The notes under the pieces: generated by a model
Seen by the model: only the letters and a program-made list of their open reading frames with translations
Databases searched by the model: none
Told to the model about the DNA's origin: nothing
Source of the DNA: Leucaena leucocephala
Taxonomy: Eukaryota; Streptophyta; Magnoliopsida; Fabales; Fabaceae
NCBI GenBank assembly: GCA_037074615.1
Contig: CM073515.1
Location: forward strand, 17,755,001-17,819,000
Reading direction: 5' to 3'
DNA: 64,000 nucleotides
Position numbers and translations under genes: made by a program
In this document: positions 46,501 through 56,192 of the stretch, piece after piece
How the letters are laid out: each line of letters opens with the position of its first letter
Position numbering within the stretch: the first letter of the stretch is position 1

Positions 46501-46989
46501 GGATTCAGTAAAGGTGGGACTGTGCTTAATCAGTTAGTCACAGAGCTTGGCTTTTCAGATGTTGCATCTATTGATGATTTGGGACCACCAGTTGACACAC
46601 AGTCGTGTGCATTTGATGAGTTTTATATAGTACCTAAAACAGAGGAAACCTTTCTGAATAGCATAAGTGAGATTCATTATGTTGATGTTGGTTTGAACTC
46701 TACTGGTGCATACTTAACCAACAGTGATGTGATCGAGCGAATCTCCAGACGGCTTGTGCAAGGGGCTCCAGCAGTTCGCTTTATGCTTCACGGAACTCCC
46801 CGGCAATGGTCTGACGAATGGCGAGTTTGGATCCGCCAGGAAAAGGACGCATTACTCCATCTCCTTCAATCTGCAGCTCACAAGAGTGGGGGAAAATTAC
46901 AAGTATTTGAGAAACGTTACTTTGCCGATAGGCCTGCAAATTTGCAGATGCACTTTGAAATAATTGAAAGATTGGATGTAAATTCATAG
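43535..46989 (+). CDS. C2orf69 homologue (putative alpha/beta-hydrolase-like), 3 exons
   Basis: Coding exons 43535-43642 (36 codons), 45156-45446 (97 codons) and 46405-46989 (195 codons with stop) join in phase 0 with GT-AG borders to give 327 residues. Features: SGILRVPLYP near the N-terminus, AVFFCGD (residues ~41-47, cf. VLYFHGD in the human protein), NAWVIEAS, a nucleophile-elbow-like GFSKGGTVLNQL in exon 3 with G-x-S-x-G geometry, LNSISEIHYVDVGLN, VRFMLHGTPRQW and a C-terminal FADRPANLQMHFEII. Human C2orf69 is a mitochondrial protein with esterase-like features; its loss causes a multisystem mitochondrial disorder. The plant members are, as far as I know, uncharacterised. Intron 1 (43643-45155) contains a plastid ycf2 fragment. 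A MITE precedes the leader. No lesion is seen. Confidence 0.88.
44630..44880 (-). other. ycf2: Plastid DNA insert: ycf2 fragment (NUPT)
   Basis: The minus strand reads without a stop for about 80 codons as the middle part of plastid Ycf2. Recognisable runs are FEYGIQRYQIGNDTLNHRTI, KYTINQHLSNLKKSQKKWF, DPLILISRT and KWSNGSKNFQEHLEH. It lies in intron 1 of the C2orf69-like gene, antisense to it. One small length change relative to the usual Ycf2 (near NQDPNRYKW) is visible. Sequence on both sides stops matching Ycf2; 44881-45150 also has organelle-like texture but I cannot place it. It is a nuclear copy of plastid DNA, not a gene. Confidence 0.85.
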
Positions 46990-48129
46990 GTCAATAAAAG
47001 TTATATTCTACTCATCACCATGTTTCTAAGTTGTAACTGATCTATAAAACTCCTGTTGAATGTTATAAATTTGTCAAGTTAATGTGAATCTTACCTTCCT
47101 TTGTATAGGCCACAAGTTCTCTTTGCATTATATACTCCACAACGAACATGCAAAACCAGTTTAAATATTGAAATTAAATTATATTATTTACAATTTGTGA
47201 ATATTAAAACATTTTATAAATTTGATAATTTATATCAATATTCGTTTGATAAAAATTAACTTATATTTATATTGATGATTCATGCTATTTATATTAATAA
47301 TAATAAAATTTCCTACAAATAATGATTTCCGCAAGGATCATATGTACTCTTTTCCTAGAAAAATTATCATTAAGATATTATACTAGGTGCTTTCTCCAAT
47401 AAGTATGTTTGGATAATAATAAAAAAGTATTTAAAAATAGCTAAACACCATTTTTTTGAGGAAAGCACTTTATTATTGAAAACTAGGGTTGAGTGGATTG
47501 AGGTGAAAAAAATAAGGTTTTGCACAAGTCTAATAAAGTTTTTACTTTTTTGGGAAGCTATTCTCTATTAAAATTATTTTTTCTTATTTTATAAAAGCTA
47601 ATCTAAATTTAAATATCTTTAAGTTGACTTTAGTTGTTATTTTAGATAATTATATATATATATATCATATTTTATTTTACGATGATATTAAAAGAGAGAT
47701 AAAATCTTATCATATCTTTTAGAAATATGCTGTAATCAGTTTGGTTTAAGAACTACTCCTCCCAAAATTTCTATAAATAAAAGGAAGACAAGATAGAGAG
47801 AGCTTCAATGGATGAGATTCACGTAAATATGAATGATGAATTATTTGAAGAAGCTGAAAAGATTCAAGTTCTGCGTTCCAAGTAATGGAGCAAGCTCTGC
47901 CTAAACCCTTCATTCTTCATATTCCTTCAATATTATAGAAGTTAAATCAATAAAATATCAATCTTTTAGTGGAGCAAATGATCTAAATTCGAGAATAAAA
48001 TCTCCCTTATTCAGTCATTTATATGAAGCTAGCTAGCTTCTGTTATAATTTTAGTTTCCGATATATTACCGCAAATCTATAAATTTCTATGTCACACACA
48101 CTCAAAGTTATTAAGCTTAGATTTAATGG
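46990..48129. other. Intergenic region, no gene seen
   Basis: It contains the 3' UTR of the C2orf69-like gene in its first part and AT-rich sequence after ~47160, with a (TA)n run near 47651-47664. Nothing else is recognisable. Confidence 0.5.
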
Positions 48130-48560
48130 GTTAAAGTATATGTTTGGTTTTAGTTTACATCAAATTTTAGTTTAGTCTATGAAATTTATAAAGTATATTT
48201 ATAATCTCTTAATATAAATATTATAAGTCTTATTAATAAAAAATGTTAATCAATCGAATTTAAATGAGCACTCTACAATTAAATTATGACATATTAATTT
48301 TTAATTTAAATTTTGTAAAATAAAAAAAAATATTTAAAATAAAATTTAATAAAGATATCGTGCCATCTGATTTAAATTTTTAACATCCACAAATTTTAAA
48401 CACATTTTATCAATATTTAATTACATAATTATTATTTAAATTTATTGAGTCAGCATTTTTGTTAACAAAATTAACATTGTTAACATTCATGAACTAAATA
48501 TATTTTATAAATCCAAGAGACTAAATTAAAAATCTTAGAAGACCAAACATATGTTTTAAC
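48130..48560. repeat. ~430-bp MITE with long imperfect inverted ends
   Basis: The left end GTTAAAGTATATGTTTGGTT (48130) pairs with the reverse complement of the right end (GTTAAAACATATGTTTGGTC). The pairing continues for roughly 70 bases: TTTAGTTTAGTCTATGAAATTTATAAAG against TTTAATTTAGTCTCTTGGATTTATAAAA. Flanks are ATTTAATGG on the left and AATTTTAATAG on the right, a possible degraded target duplication. Confidence 0.65.
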
Positions 48561-48825
48561 AATTTTAATAGTATAAAAATATTTTATTGATATTTTGCAT
48601 TCAATAATATTAAATCATTTTTTATGCAGTTCTATCTCCTATATATTTATTTAATTATTTATGTTATATATATATTTATTATTTCCTCTTAAACTTACCC
48701 AGAATATTGTTGGAAAAGAACCGTGGAGCTTTTTGGTGGGATATTTATTTACACTCTTGATTGTGATTATTTGTAATTAACCTTTTCAATTAGTATTAGT
48801 AACGTCCAATATTAACCCTTGGGCA

Positions 48826-49620
48826 CCAAGAAATTACACTTATTCAGAAGTGCTGGAAATGACAAATTCATTCAGAACAAAAATAGGTGAGGGTAGTTAT
48901 GGAATTCTTTATAAAGAAACTATGCATGATGGTAGTTTTGAAGAAGTAAAAGTAGTACCAGAGAACAATGGCACTGCATTACCAGTATTCATAAGTGAAG
49001 TTGAAAGCCTTAGTAGAACATCACATGGAAACATAATCTCTTTATAGGGATTTTGTCATGACAAGAACATAAAAGCTTTAATCTATGAATTCATGCCCAA
49101 TAGTTTACTAGACAAGCTCATGTGCAAGAGATCATAGTAGTCATCGCCCCCGCCGGATGCTACTACTACTATTACTTATATTCTGGAATGGCCAAGATTG
49201 CACTAAATCGCAATGGGAATCGCCCAAGGGTTACAATGCTTGCATTATGGCCGACGTTACTTGAGAATTTTACATCTTGACATCAAACCACAGAATATTC
49301 TTCTAGATGAAGATTTTCACCCAAAAATATCCGATTTCGGGCTTGTGATAATATACCGGAAGGAAGAGAGTACTAAAATAAAATTAAACAAGAGAGGAAC
49401 CATAGGATACAATGCACCATAGGAGCAAGAATGTGCCTTATTAGGGAAGAGGAAAATGAAGTGATTGTTATTAGGAAGATGACTTTGGTTGGTTTATGGC
49501 GCATTCAAACAAATCCATGCAAGAGACCAACAATGAGTGAAGTAATTGAGATGTTGGAGGGACCAATTAAATCCTTGCCATTTCCCCCCAAAAGCCTTCT
49601 GTTTATTGGCTTCTAAGACC
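48826..49620 (+). pseudogene. LRK10-like receptor kinase pseudogene (kinase domain only)
   Basis: Pieces of a Ser/Thr kinase domain of the LRK10L/PR5K type are in order: the juxtamembrane YTYSEVLEMTNSFR, glycine loop IGEGSYGILYK, ISEVESLSRTSHGNIISL, then a stop, GFCHDKNIKALIYEFMPN, stops, GIAQGLQCLHYG, catalytic loop ILHLDIKPQNILLDEDFHPK, DFG (ISDFGL), an activation-segment RGTIGYNAP, then frame changes and stop codons; a C-terminal piece RPTMSEVIEMLEG follows. At least four stops and frameshifts destroy it; the extracellular and transmembrane parts are absent upstream. The copia element at 49775 is inserted just downstream and is not the cause of the breaks. Confidence 0.82.
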
Positions 49621-49774
49621 ACCCTTTCATCTTTCTGATGTTGATTCTGACAGCACTGTGCCATCTTCTGATTCCCCAAGACTTATTCGACATTTTTGAG
49701 TATTTTTGTATTTGAGTTTTTCTTACATGTATTGGGAGTTTTTCAGAAATTTAGTTTTTCTCATACAAGGCATC

Positions 49775-50103
49775 TGAAACAAAACAGAGAAAAAAAACAA
49801 GGAGCAAAAGGCAATGAACTTTTCAGGAATGCTTTGCTTTATTTCTTCTGATATATACGAGTATATCAGCTGCCTTTTATAACTCAGGGCTTTCAACTTA
49901 TTCCTAAAATATCTCCTAAAATCTTGCTAGCACTCCCTCTTTATTCAAAAGAAAATAAATCACCAAAACAATAGGAACTACTCTACTTGACTGCGTAAAC
50001 TAAGCAAACACGATAATATAAAGACCAAGAGTTTCGGAACTGGATGTTGGGCTTGCTACCATGTGCTTCTCACGTGCTAATGAGTTTGTACTAACTTTTA
50101 ACA
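49775..50103 (-). repeat. 3' LTR of copia element
   Basis: 329 bp, starting TGAAACAAAACAG and ending TTTTAACA on the plus strand. It is adjacent to the polypurine tract (minus CTAAGGGGGAG, 50104-50114), which marks it as the 3' LTR of a minus-strand element. Confidence 0.95.
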
Positions 50104-51593
50104 CTCCCCCTTAGTACAAACTTCCGGTCTTCTATTCCGAGTGCTTTACGAAGACTCTGAAACTTAGGCTTCACCAAAGCCTTGGTGAATATATCTGCAA
50201 CTTGAGCTCCTGTCCGAACACCAGTAAGTTCTATCTCCTCGTTCAGGACCTTCTCACGAATAAAGTGATGGCGCACTTCTATGTGTTTATTTCTAGCATG
50301 AAACACTGGATTAAGTGCAAGTCTGATAGCACTCTCATTATCGCATTTAATTTCCACCGTGTACTCTTCATCCAGGATATCTTTGATCAGTCTTTTTAAC
50401 CACACACACTCTTGAGCAGCCATTGTAGCTGCCACATACTCCGCCTCGGTGCTGGACAAGGCAACAATATCTTGCTTTTTGCTACACCATGACATTGCTG
50501 CTGAGCCAATGTTGAAACAGTGACCAGAGGTTGAATGTCTGTCATTTGTGTCTCCTGCCCAATATGCGTCTGTGAACCCTTCTAACATAAACTTGGTATT
50601 CTTCTTGTACAAGAGCCCGTATTCAAGAGACCCTTTTATGTAACGTAGGATTCTTTTTGCTACTTCTAAGTGAGGAACCCTTGGTTCTTGCATGAACTGA
50701 GATATGATGCCCACTGAGTATGAAATTTCTGGCCCCGTAATAGTCAGGTAGATTAAACTACCTACTAGTTGTCGGTACTTTTTCGGGTTCTTCAACATAT
50801 TTCCCTCCTCTTTCTTTAGCTTTAGGTTTGGTTCCATAGGAGTGGCTTTTGCTTTTGCTTCTCTCATACAAAAACGATCTAAGAGGCTCCTTGCATAAGC
50901 TTGCTGTGTCATAAAGTACCCTCGTTCTGTCTTTTCAACCTCCAAGCCAAGAAAGCAGCTCACTTCCCCTAGATTTTTCATGTCAAAACGAAGAGCTAAA
51001 TCATTCCGTAAGCTGGAAATTTCAAGTTCATCATTTCCAGTTATGATCATATCATCTACATACAACAGAACCAGTAATTGCACATTGGACTTTAGCTTCA
51101 CAAATAGACTTGAATCTGCATTTGACATCACAAACCCGCAGAAGGCAAGAAACTGAGCTACCTTTCCATACCAGGCTCGTGGAGCTTGCTTCAACCTGTA
51201 TAACGCCTTCTTCAGTCGACACACATGACTTGGAAACTTTTCAGAAATAAATCCAGGAGGTTGTTGCATGAACACATCTCTGTCTAATTCACCATAGAGA
51301 AATGCGTTTTTCACATCTAGTTGCCACAGCTTCCACCCTTTGTATGCAGCCAAGGAAATAACAGTTCTCACGGTCACCATCTTTGCTACGGGACTGAAAG
51401 TTTCTTCATAGTCCAGCCCATAGTTTTGAGAAAAACCACGTGCTATAAGACGAGCTTTGTACCTATCGATGGTGCCATCAGACTTTCTCTTCAGTTTGAA
51501 TACCCACTTGCACGTGACAGGTTCACAATGTACTGGTTTGGGTACTAACTCCCATGTTTCATTCTTGTCTAAAGCACTTATCTCTTCTCGCAT
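50091..51593 (-). CDS. copia pol, 3' part: reverse transcriptase and RNase H
   Basis: 500 codons open from 51593. The RT (RVT_2) motifs are in order: WELVPKP, DRYKARLIARGF (~43-54), LDVKNAFLYGEL (92-103), ALYRLKQAPRAWY (130-142) and catalytic YVDD at 178-181. RNase H follows: FTDAYWAGD, where the usual second Asp of the TDADW motif is Tyr; STSGHCF; SSTEAEYVAA; and HIEVRHHFIREKV near the C-terminus. The frame overlaps the first bases of the 3' LTR. It is separated from the upstream frame only by an in-frame TAG at 51606, so it is the second half of one pol polyprotein and would not normally start at this ATG. Confidence 0.93.
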   Translation of the reverse strand: MREEISALDKNETWELVPKPVHCEPVTCKWVFKLKRKSDGTIDRYKARLIARGFSQNYGLDYEETFSPVAKMVTVRTVISLAAYKGWKLWQLDVKNAFLYGELDRDVFMQQPPGFISEKFPSHVCRLKKALYRLKQAPRAWYGKVAQFLAFCGFVMSNADSSLFVKLKSNVQLLVLLYVDDMIITGNDELEISSLRNDLALRFDMKNLGEVSCFLGLEVEKTERGYFMTQQAYARSLLDRFCMREAKAKATPMEPNLKLKKEEGNMLKNPKKYRQLVGSLIYLTITGPEISYSVGIISQFMQEPRVPHLEVAKRILRYIKGSLEYGLLYKKNTKFMLEGFTDAYWAGDTNDRHSTSGHCFNIGSAAMSWCSKKQDIVALSSTEAEYVAATMAAQECVWLKRLIKDILDEEYTVEIKCDNESAIRLALNPVFHARNKHIEVRHHFIREKVLNEEIELTGVRTGAQVADIFTKALVKPKFQSLRKALGIEDRKFVLRGSVKS

Positions 51594-51605
51594 GGCTTTT
51601 TCCCA

Positions 51606-53681
51606 CTATGGATTTCCCTTTGCATCTTCATAACAAGATGGTTCTCCTTCGTTTTGCTCCCCCATAAAGAAACATGTAGCAACCGAGCAAGTGTTCACTT
51701 CATAGTCATTCAGATAATGAGGTTGTTTCTTCTCCCTTGTTGAACGTCTCAATACTTGCTCTTCGGGTTCATTGTTTGTGGGAGATATTTGCCTATCTTC
51801 TTCTGCATCTTCATTCGTCATTTTCTCACTTGTTTCAGGAACCCAAAGTGCTATGTTGTTGTCGGTTGCAGCAATAAACTTAGGAGCTGGGAACGTTGTT
51901 GAGACTTCATCAAACACGACGTCCCTAGAAATTGTGAATTTCTTTGTTTTTGGATCCATACACCTCCAACCTTTCCGGCACGGATCATATCCAACAAACA
52001 CACACCTCCTAGCCTTTGGGTCAAGTTTAGTTCTATTACTCTTAGGGACATGAACATAACATATCGACCTAAATACTCTAAAGTAATTAACATTTGGTTT
52101 TTCTCCATATGCAATCTCAAAAGAAGACTCCTGTGTACCTGACCAGATTGGTAACCTGTTTATTACATGACATGCACATTGAAACGCCTCTGCCCACAGC
52201 TCTCTCGGGAGGTTCTTGTCATGTAGCCATGAACGACAAACAGATGTGAGATAGGCCAGCTTCCTCTCAGCAACCCCATTCTGCTGAGGGGTATCTGGAC
52301 ATGTCATCTGCCGAGCAATACCATGCGTATCACAGTATTTGAAAATTTTATCAGACATGTATTCTCCACCATTATCACTCCTGAGGCACTTAACTTTCTT
52401 TCCGAACTCCTTCTCAACTGCTTCTCTAAATTCTACAAATTTAGTCAACACCTCAGTTTTCTCCTTTAGGAATTTCACCCAAGTGAACCTTGAGTGATCA
52501 TCTACCAGCACCATCACGTACCGATGTCCACTACAGCTTGGTGTCTTTGTTGGTCCCATGAGATCTGTATGAACTAGTTCTAGCATTGAGGAACATCGGT
52601 TTGATGACCTTTTGAATGGAAGTCGGTGAGATTTGCCATACTGACATCCTTGGCATATCACATCTTCATGAACATTTTTCAAGCTTGGCATCCCGTCCAC
52701 TAGTCCTTTTGAGGAGATTTGTTGCAACAGCTGGTATCCCACGTGTCCCAATCGAGCATGCCATATGGTTGCATTTTTGGTTTGACTTGTCTTCTTCACA
52801 TAGGCCTCACCTGCTGATAAAACAAACAATGACCCTTTCTTTTTGCCAGAAAGAATGACATCAGCGGAAATCTCTTTTACATTACCAAGTATTTTTACAT
52901 CTTTTGGGCCAAATAATACATACTTTCCAGTGTCAGTAATCTGGGGCACAGACATTAAATTTTTAGTCACACCTGGGACGTGATACACATCGTGCAGCTT
53001 GATATTTTCCTGACCACTGCCTTCAACCATTACTACTCCTTCATTTGTGACGGGATGGGTTGAATTGTCAGCGGTCACCACGGCTGTGTCTCCACAATAT
53101 TCATGCATTTTTGAAAATAGAGTCTCATTACCGGTTACATGGTGGGAGCATCCTGAGTCAACTATCCATTCTTCACTCTTGTTGGACGCATAATTAGCAA
53201 AGCTCAACATGGACTTCTTATCTACTGCTTCAACTGTAAAGCATTGCTCCCACTTGAGCTGGTCATCCTCCTCGGTGCTAGCCACATTCGCTTTGGAGAG
53301 CTTTACTCGACAGAACCACTTTATGTGCCCAGGTTTGCCACACCTGAAGCACGTAATGGGCTTCTTGACTTGAGGATCGTCGTTCTCTTCCTCACTTGAC
53401 TCCATGTCCCTATTCTTGCTACGTGACGAGGCTTTCACATTCGACTTCCCTTTTGAGAAGAGAACATCACCAGCTTTGAATCCTCTTGACATTTGCTTGG
53501 CCAAGGCTTCTTGGTTTGAGAGTAGGTTTTCCAATTCCTCAATGGAAGGTTGTGTTGCCCACCCTTGTATCGAGGTGACAAATGGTCCATATTCCTTCCG
53601 TAAGCCACGTATAATATACTGACGCAACCTCGGCTCACTAACCTTTTCATCCTTGTCGATCTCTGAAATTTCAGCACACAC
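51606..53681 (-). CDS. copia gag C-terminus, protease and integrase
   Basis: 691 codons. Residues 1-105 are the C-terminal part of the UBN2-type Gag. A CCHC zinc knuckle (C-x2-C-x4-H-x4-C) is at 111-124. The aspartic protease motif WIVDSGCSHHVTG is at ~172-184 with the catalytic Asp at 175. The pre-integrase zinc-binding part (HARLGH...CQGCQYGK) follows, then the integrase core with HTDLMGP, RSDNGGEY and PQQNGVAERK (the D, D and E of the catalytic triad) and the GYDPCRKGWR region. It ends at TAG (51606-51608), one codon that interrupts an otherwise continuous frame into RT. Its 5' end is cut from the gag start by a frameshift. Confidence 0.93.
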   Translation of the reverse strand: MCAEISEIDKDEKVSEPRLRQYIIRGLRKEYGPFVTSIQGWATQPSIEELENLLSNQEALAKQMSRGFKAGDVLFSKGKSNVKASSRSKNRDMESSEEENDDPQVKKPITCFRCGKPGHIKWFCRVKLSKANVASTEEDDQLKWEQCFTVEAVDKKSMLSFANYASNKSEEWIVDSGCSHHVTGNETLFSKMHEYCGDTAVVTADNSTHPVTNEGVVMVEGSGQENIKLHDVYHVPGVTKNLMSVPQITDTGKYVLFGPKDVKILGNVKEISADVILSGKKKGSLFVLSAGEAYVKKTSQTKNATIWHARLGHVGYQLLQQISSKGLVDGMPSLKNVHEDVICQGCQYGKSHRLPFKRSSNRCSSMLELVHTDLMGPTKTPSCSGHRYVMVLVDDHSRFTWVKFLKEKTEVLTKFVEFREAVEKEFGKKVKCLRSDNGGEYMSDKIFKYCDTHGIARQMTCPDTPQQNGVAERKLAYLTSVCRSWLHDKNLPRELWAEAFQCACHVINRLPIWSGTQESSFEIAYGEKPNVNYFRVFRSICYVHVPKSNRTKLDPKARRCVFVGYDPCRKGWRCMDPKTKKFTISRDVVFDEVSTTFPAPKFIAATDNNIALWVPETSEKMTNEDAEEDRQISPTNNEPEEQVLRRSTREKKQPHYLNDYEVNTCSVATCFFMGEQNEGEPSCYEDAKGNP

Positions 53682-53705
53682 ATTTTTTACTCGTAAGAAA
53701 TATTC

Positions 53706-54086
53706 TCAGATCGTCATACCTTCTTGAGTTAGGCTAGCCAACTCATTTTTCAAAAGTTGCAGTCGTGCCGTGTTCTTCTTTGTGAAGAGCCTCTCAAGAA
53801 TCTCCCATACCTCTTTCGGAGACGTAACATCTCGAACATGTTCGATATACTCCCTACTAATGGATGTTCTTAACGCATAGAGAGCTTTTCCACACTTAAT
53901 CTTCCATTTGCGTCTTGCTTCGGAGTGTTCGGAACCTTCACTGGGGATTGTATCAGTGCCAACGACCAGCTCCCACAAGTACTGTCCTTGAAGATAAGCC
54001 TCCATGCACATCCGCCAATATTTGTAGTTGGTATCGATTAACTTCTCCATTCCAAGGTGTCCATTTCCTCCGTTTGAGAGCTCCAT
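53706..54086 (-). CDS. copia gag N-terminal part
   Basis: 126 codons starting at 54086, 35 bases inside the PBS. It reads as the start of a copia Gag (DUF4219/UBN2 type): NYKYWRMCMEAYLQGQYLW, ALYALRTSISREYIEHV, KEVWEILERLF and LQLLKNELASL. It ends in TGA at 53706-53708. About 15-25 bases further on, a run of six A (near 53685-53690) also puts the following Gag sequence in another frame. So Gag is broken by a stop and by a one-base frame change. Confidence 0.9.
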   Translation of the reverse strand: MELSNGGNGHLGMEKLIDTNYKYWRMCMEAYLQGQYLWELVVGTDTIPSEGSEHSEARRKWKIKCGKALYALRTSISREYIEHVRDVTSPKEVWEILERLFTKKNTARLQLLKNELASLTQEGMTI

Positions 54087-54120
54087 TTCAGCAACAGAAT
54101 AATGCTGTTATGCCGAACCA

Positions 54121-54133
54121 GGCTCTGATACCA
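54121..54133 (-). other. Primer binding site of copia element
   Basis: The minus strand reads TGGTATCAGAGCC, complementary to initiator methionine tRNA, directly against the 5' LTR at 54134 with no spacer. Confidence 0.93.
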
Positions 54134-54462
54134 TGAAACAAAACAGAGAAGAAAAACAAGGAGCAAAAGGCAATGAACTTTTTAGGAATGCTTTGCTTTA
54201 TTTCTTCTGATATATACGAGTATATCAGCTGCCTTTTATAACTCAGGGTTTTCAACTTATTCCTAAAATATCTCCTAAAATCTTGCTAGCACTCCCTCTT
54301 TATTCAAAAGAAAATAAATCACCAAAACAATAGGAACTACTCTACTTGACTGCGTAAACTAAGCAAACACGATAATATAAAGACCAAGAGTTTCGGAACT
54401 AGACGTTGGGCTTGCTACCATGTGCTTCTCACGTGCTAATGAGTTTGTACTAACTTTTAACA
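54134..54462 (-). repeat. 5' LTR of copia element
   Basis: 329 bp, matching 49775-50103 except at five transition sites. On the minus strand it precedes the PBS and gag, so it carries the promoter of the element. Confidence 0.95.
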
Positions 54463-54600
54463 GCATCAATATTATGGGAAGGAATGAACTGGTAAGTTTT
54501 TTTTTTCTTTTTATTTGCAAAGGATTTTAGGTATACTTAAAATCTAATTGATTTACTAAAATATTCACACGAAACTGAAGTATTGATATTAGACTCCACA

Positions 54601-54687
54601 TACCACCGATTGTCTTTATTATGGGAAGGAAAGACTGCTAACATACCACCGATTGTCTTTATTATGGGAAGGAAAGAACTGCTAAGT
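54601..54687. repeat. 43-bp tandem duplication
   Basis: TACCACCGATTGTCTTTATT begins at 54601 and 54644, two copies differing by one base. A partial third relative (ATTATGGGAAGGAATGAACTG) is at 54470-54490, just outside the copia insertion. Confidence 0.9.
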
Positions 54688-55687
54688 GTTTTTTTTTATT
54701 TGGTTACTTGATAAAGCAATGTGTTAACCACATAACTAATCAATATCGAATTAAATAAAGGAGAAAATTCACTTAATCCCCATGACTTTATTTTAAATAA
54801 GGATAAAAAGATTATGAAATTACATTGTAAAACCAAAGGATCAAAGTGAAATTATGTTTTGGTAATAAATGACCAAAATGCTTTTCTTTTATACTTATTA
54901 TTTTATTATTATTAGTTATTAAAATATAGTTGTACCCTTATAAATTCATCTATTAATATTTATAAATTCATCTATTAATACTTATAAATTTTTGTATTAA
55001 CTATTGTAAATTAGAAGTTATAATTTTTCATATATACACTTATAAATTTTATTATTTTTAGTTATTAAAATGCTTATGTATGCATATAAATTTACCCATG
55101 AATACTATAAATCTTTGTACAAGTAGTTATAATATAAATTGGGAGTTATAAATTTTTCCATAGGCACACTTATAAATTTTTGTATTATTAATTGTTAAAA
55201 TATATATGTGCATTTGTAAAAAAAGAATGAATAAAAGGTATTTTGGTCATTTATTATTAAAACAAGATTTCACTTTTATTAGTCACAGCGTAATTTTAGA
55301 ATCTTTTAATATTTAAGTGAAACAAAGTAGCATATGCGGGAGTTAAGGGAAATACGACAGTAATTCTTCTCCCACTTGATAGTTTGACAGGCTTTGAAGG
55401 AGACTTTTGGGTTAAGGAGACAACTTCTCAAGGCATAGGCTTCTCCTTTCCAACCTCACTTTTCAAACTTCAAATTTAGGGCAGTATAGGTACGCTCATT
55501 TAGAATTAATTATTAATTACGATCCCATACGAGTGTAGAACTAGAGAATGACACAAATGAAGAAAGGCTAACTGCAAGAGAAGAAAATAGCAACGTGCAC
55601 GACACATTGGCAAATAGGCTCACATGTAGAACTGAGTCACAGAGGAATTGATGTGTTTCTTCTTCATAGTCATAAAGATATACTGCC
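54688..55687. other. AT-rich spacer with degenerate ACTTATAAATTTTTGTATTA repeats
   Basis: Between about 54930 and 55210 the motif TATAAATTTNTGTATTA recurs at irregular 50-120-bp spacing, a decayed tandem array. 55330-55660 is less AT-rich but unrecognised. No gene is called. Confidence 0.5.
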
Positions 55688-56192
55688 TGTTCGGAAAAGG
55701 CAGGAAGTCCTGATTTTAAAAATATTTTTAGTCTAAATCTTAGTTTAATTTTTTTTAAAATAAATAGATATATTTATCAAAAAATATTTTGGATTAAACA
55801 ATAGTGTAAAACTACAGTTTTAGATAAGCTACTGAGGCTAGTTTCTAAAATAGTAAAATAATTTATTTACTATTTTATTTTATTTTTTTTACACTATCTC
55901 TTCTCTCTCCTCACTTTTCTCTATCATCTCTCTTCTCTCTTTTTTTTTCTCCATTATCTCTCCTCACTTTTCTCTACTTTCTCTCCTCTCTTCTATCTTA
56001 TATTTTTAATAAAATTATACATTGACAATTTTACAATTATAAAAGTCCTTTTAGTAATAATTTATCTAGACACTCATTTATTTATAACTATTTTTTTTAA
56101 TAAATTCTTCTTCAAAATCTTTTTCTAAAAACTGTCTAAAAATTATTTTTTTTTATAAGTCTTTTTATAAACAATTATCTAAACAGGCTCAT
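55688..56192 (-). repeat. MITE family A, copy 4
   Basis: Inverted relative to copy 1: GCCTGTTCGGAAAAGG near the left end, TTTTGGATTAAAC near 55787, the pyrimidine-rich core (55895-56000) and the right end AACAATTATCTAAACAGGC at 56169-56187, which mirrors the GYYTGTTTRGATAA start of copies 1 and 3. It has the clearest terminal inverted repeats of the four. Confidence 0.7.

Larger units (their letters stand above)
49775..54462 (-). mobile_element. Complete Ty1/copia retrotransposon, 4688 bp, TSD GCATC
   Basis: Two 329-bp LTRs (49775-50103 and 54134-54462), each TG...CA, flank a 4.0-kb coding interior on the minus strand. Perfect pentamers GCATC lie outside at 49770-49774 and 54463-54467. Gag, zinc knuckle, protease, integrase, RT and RNase H occur in the copia order (integrase before RT). 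The two LTRs differ at five sites, all transitions (about 1.5%), so the insertion is recent. The short LTR and compact size recall the Ale-type lineages, a weak assignment. Three lesions interrupt the reading frame, so this copy is not autonomous. Confidence 0.95.
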
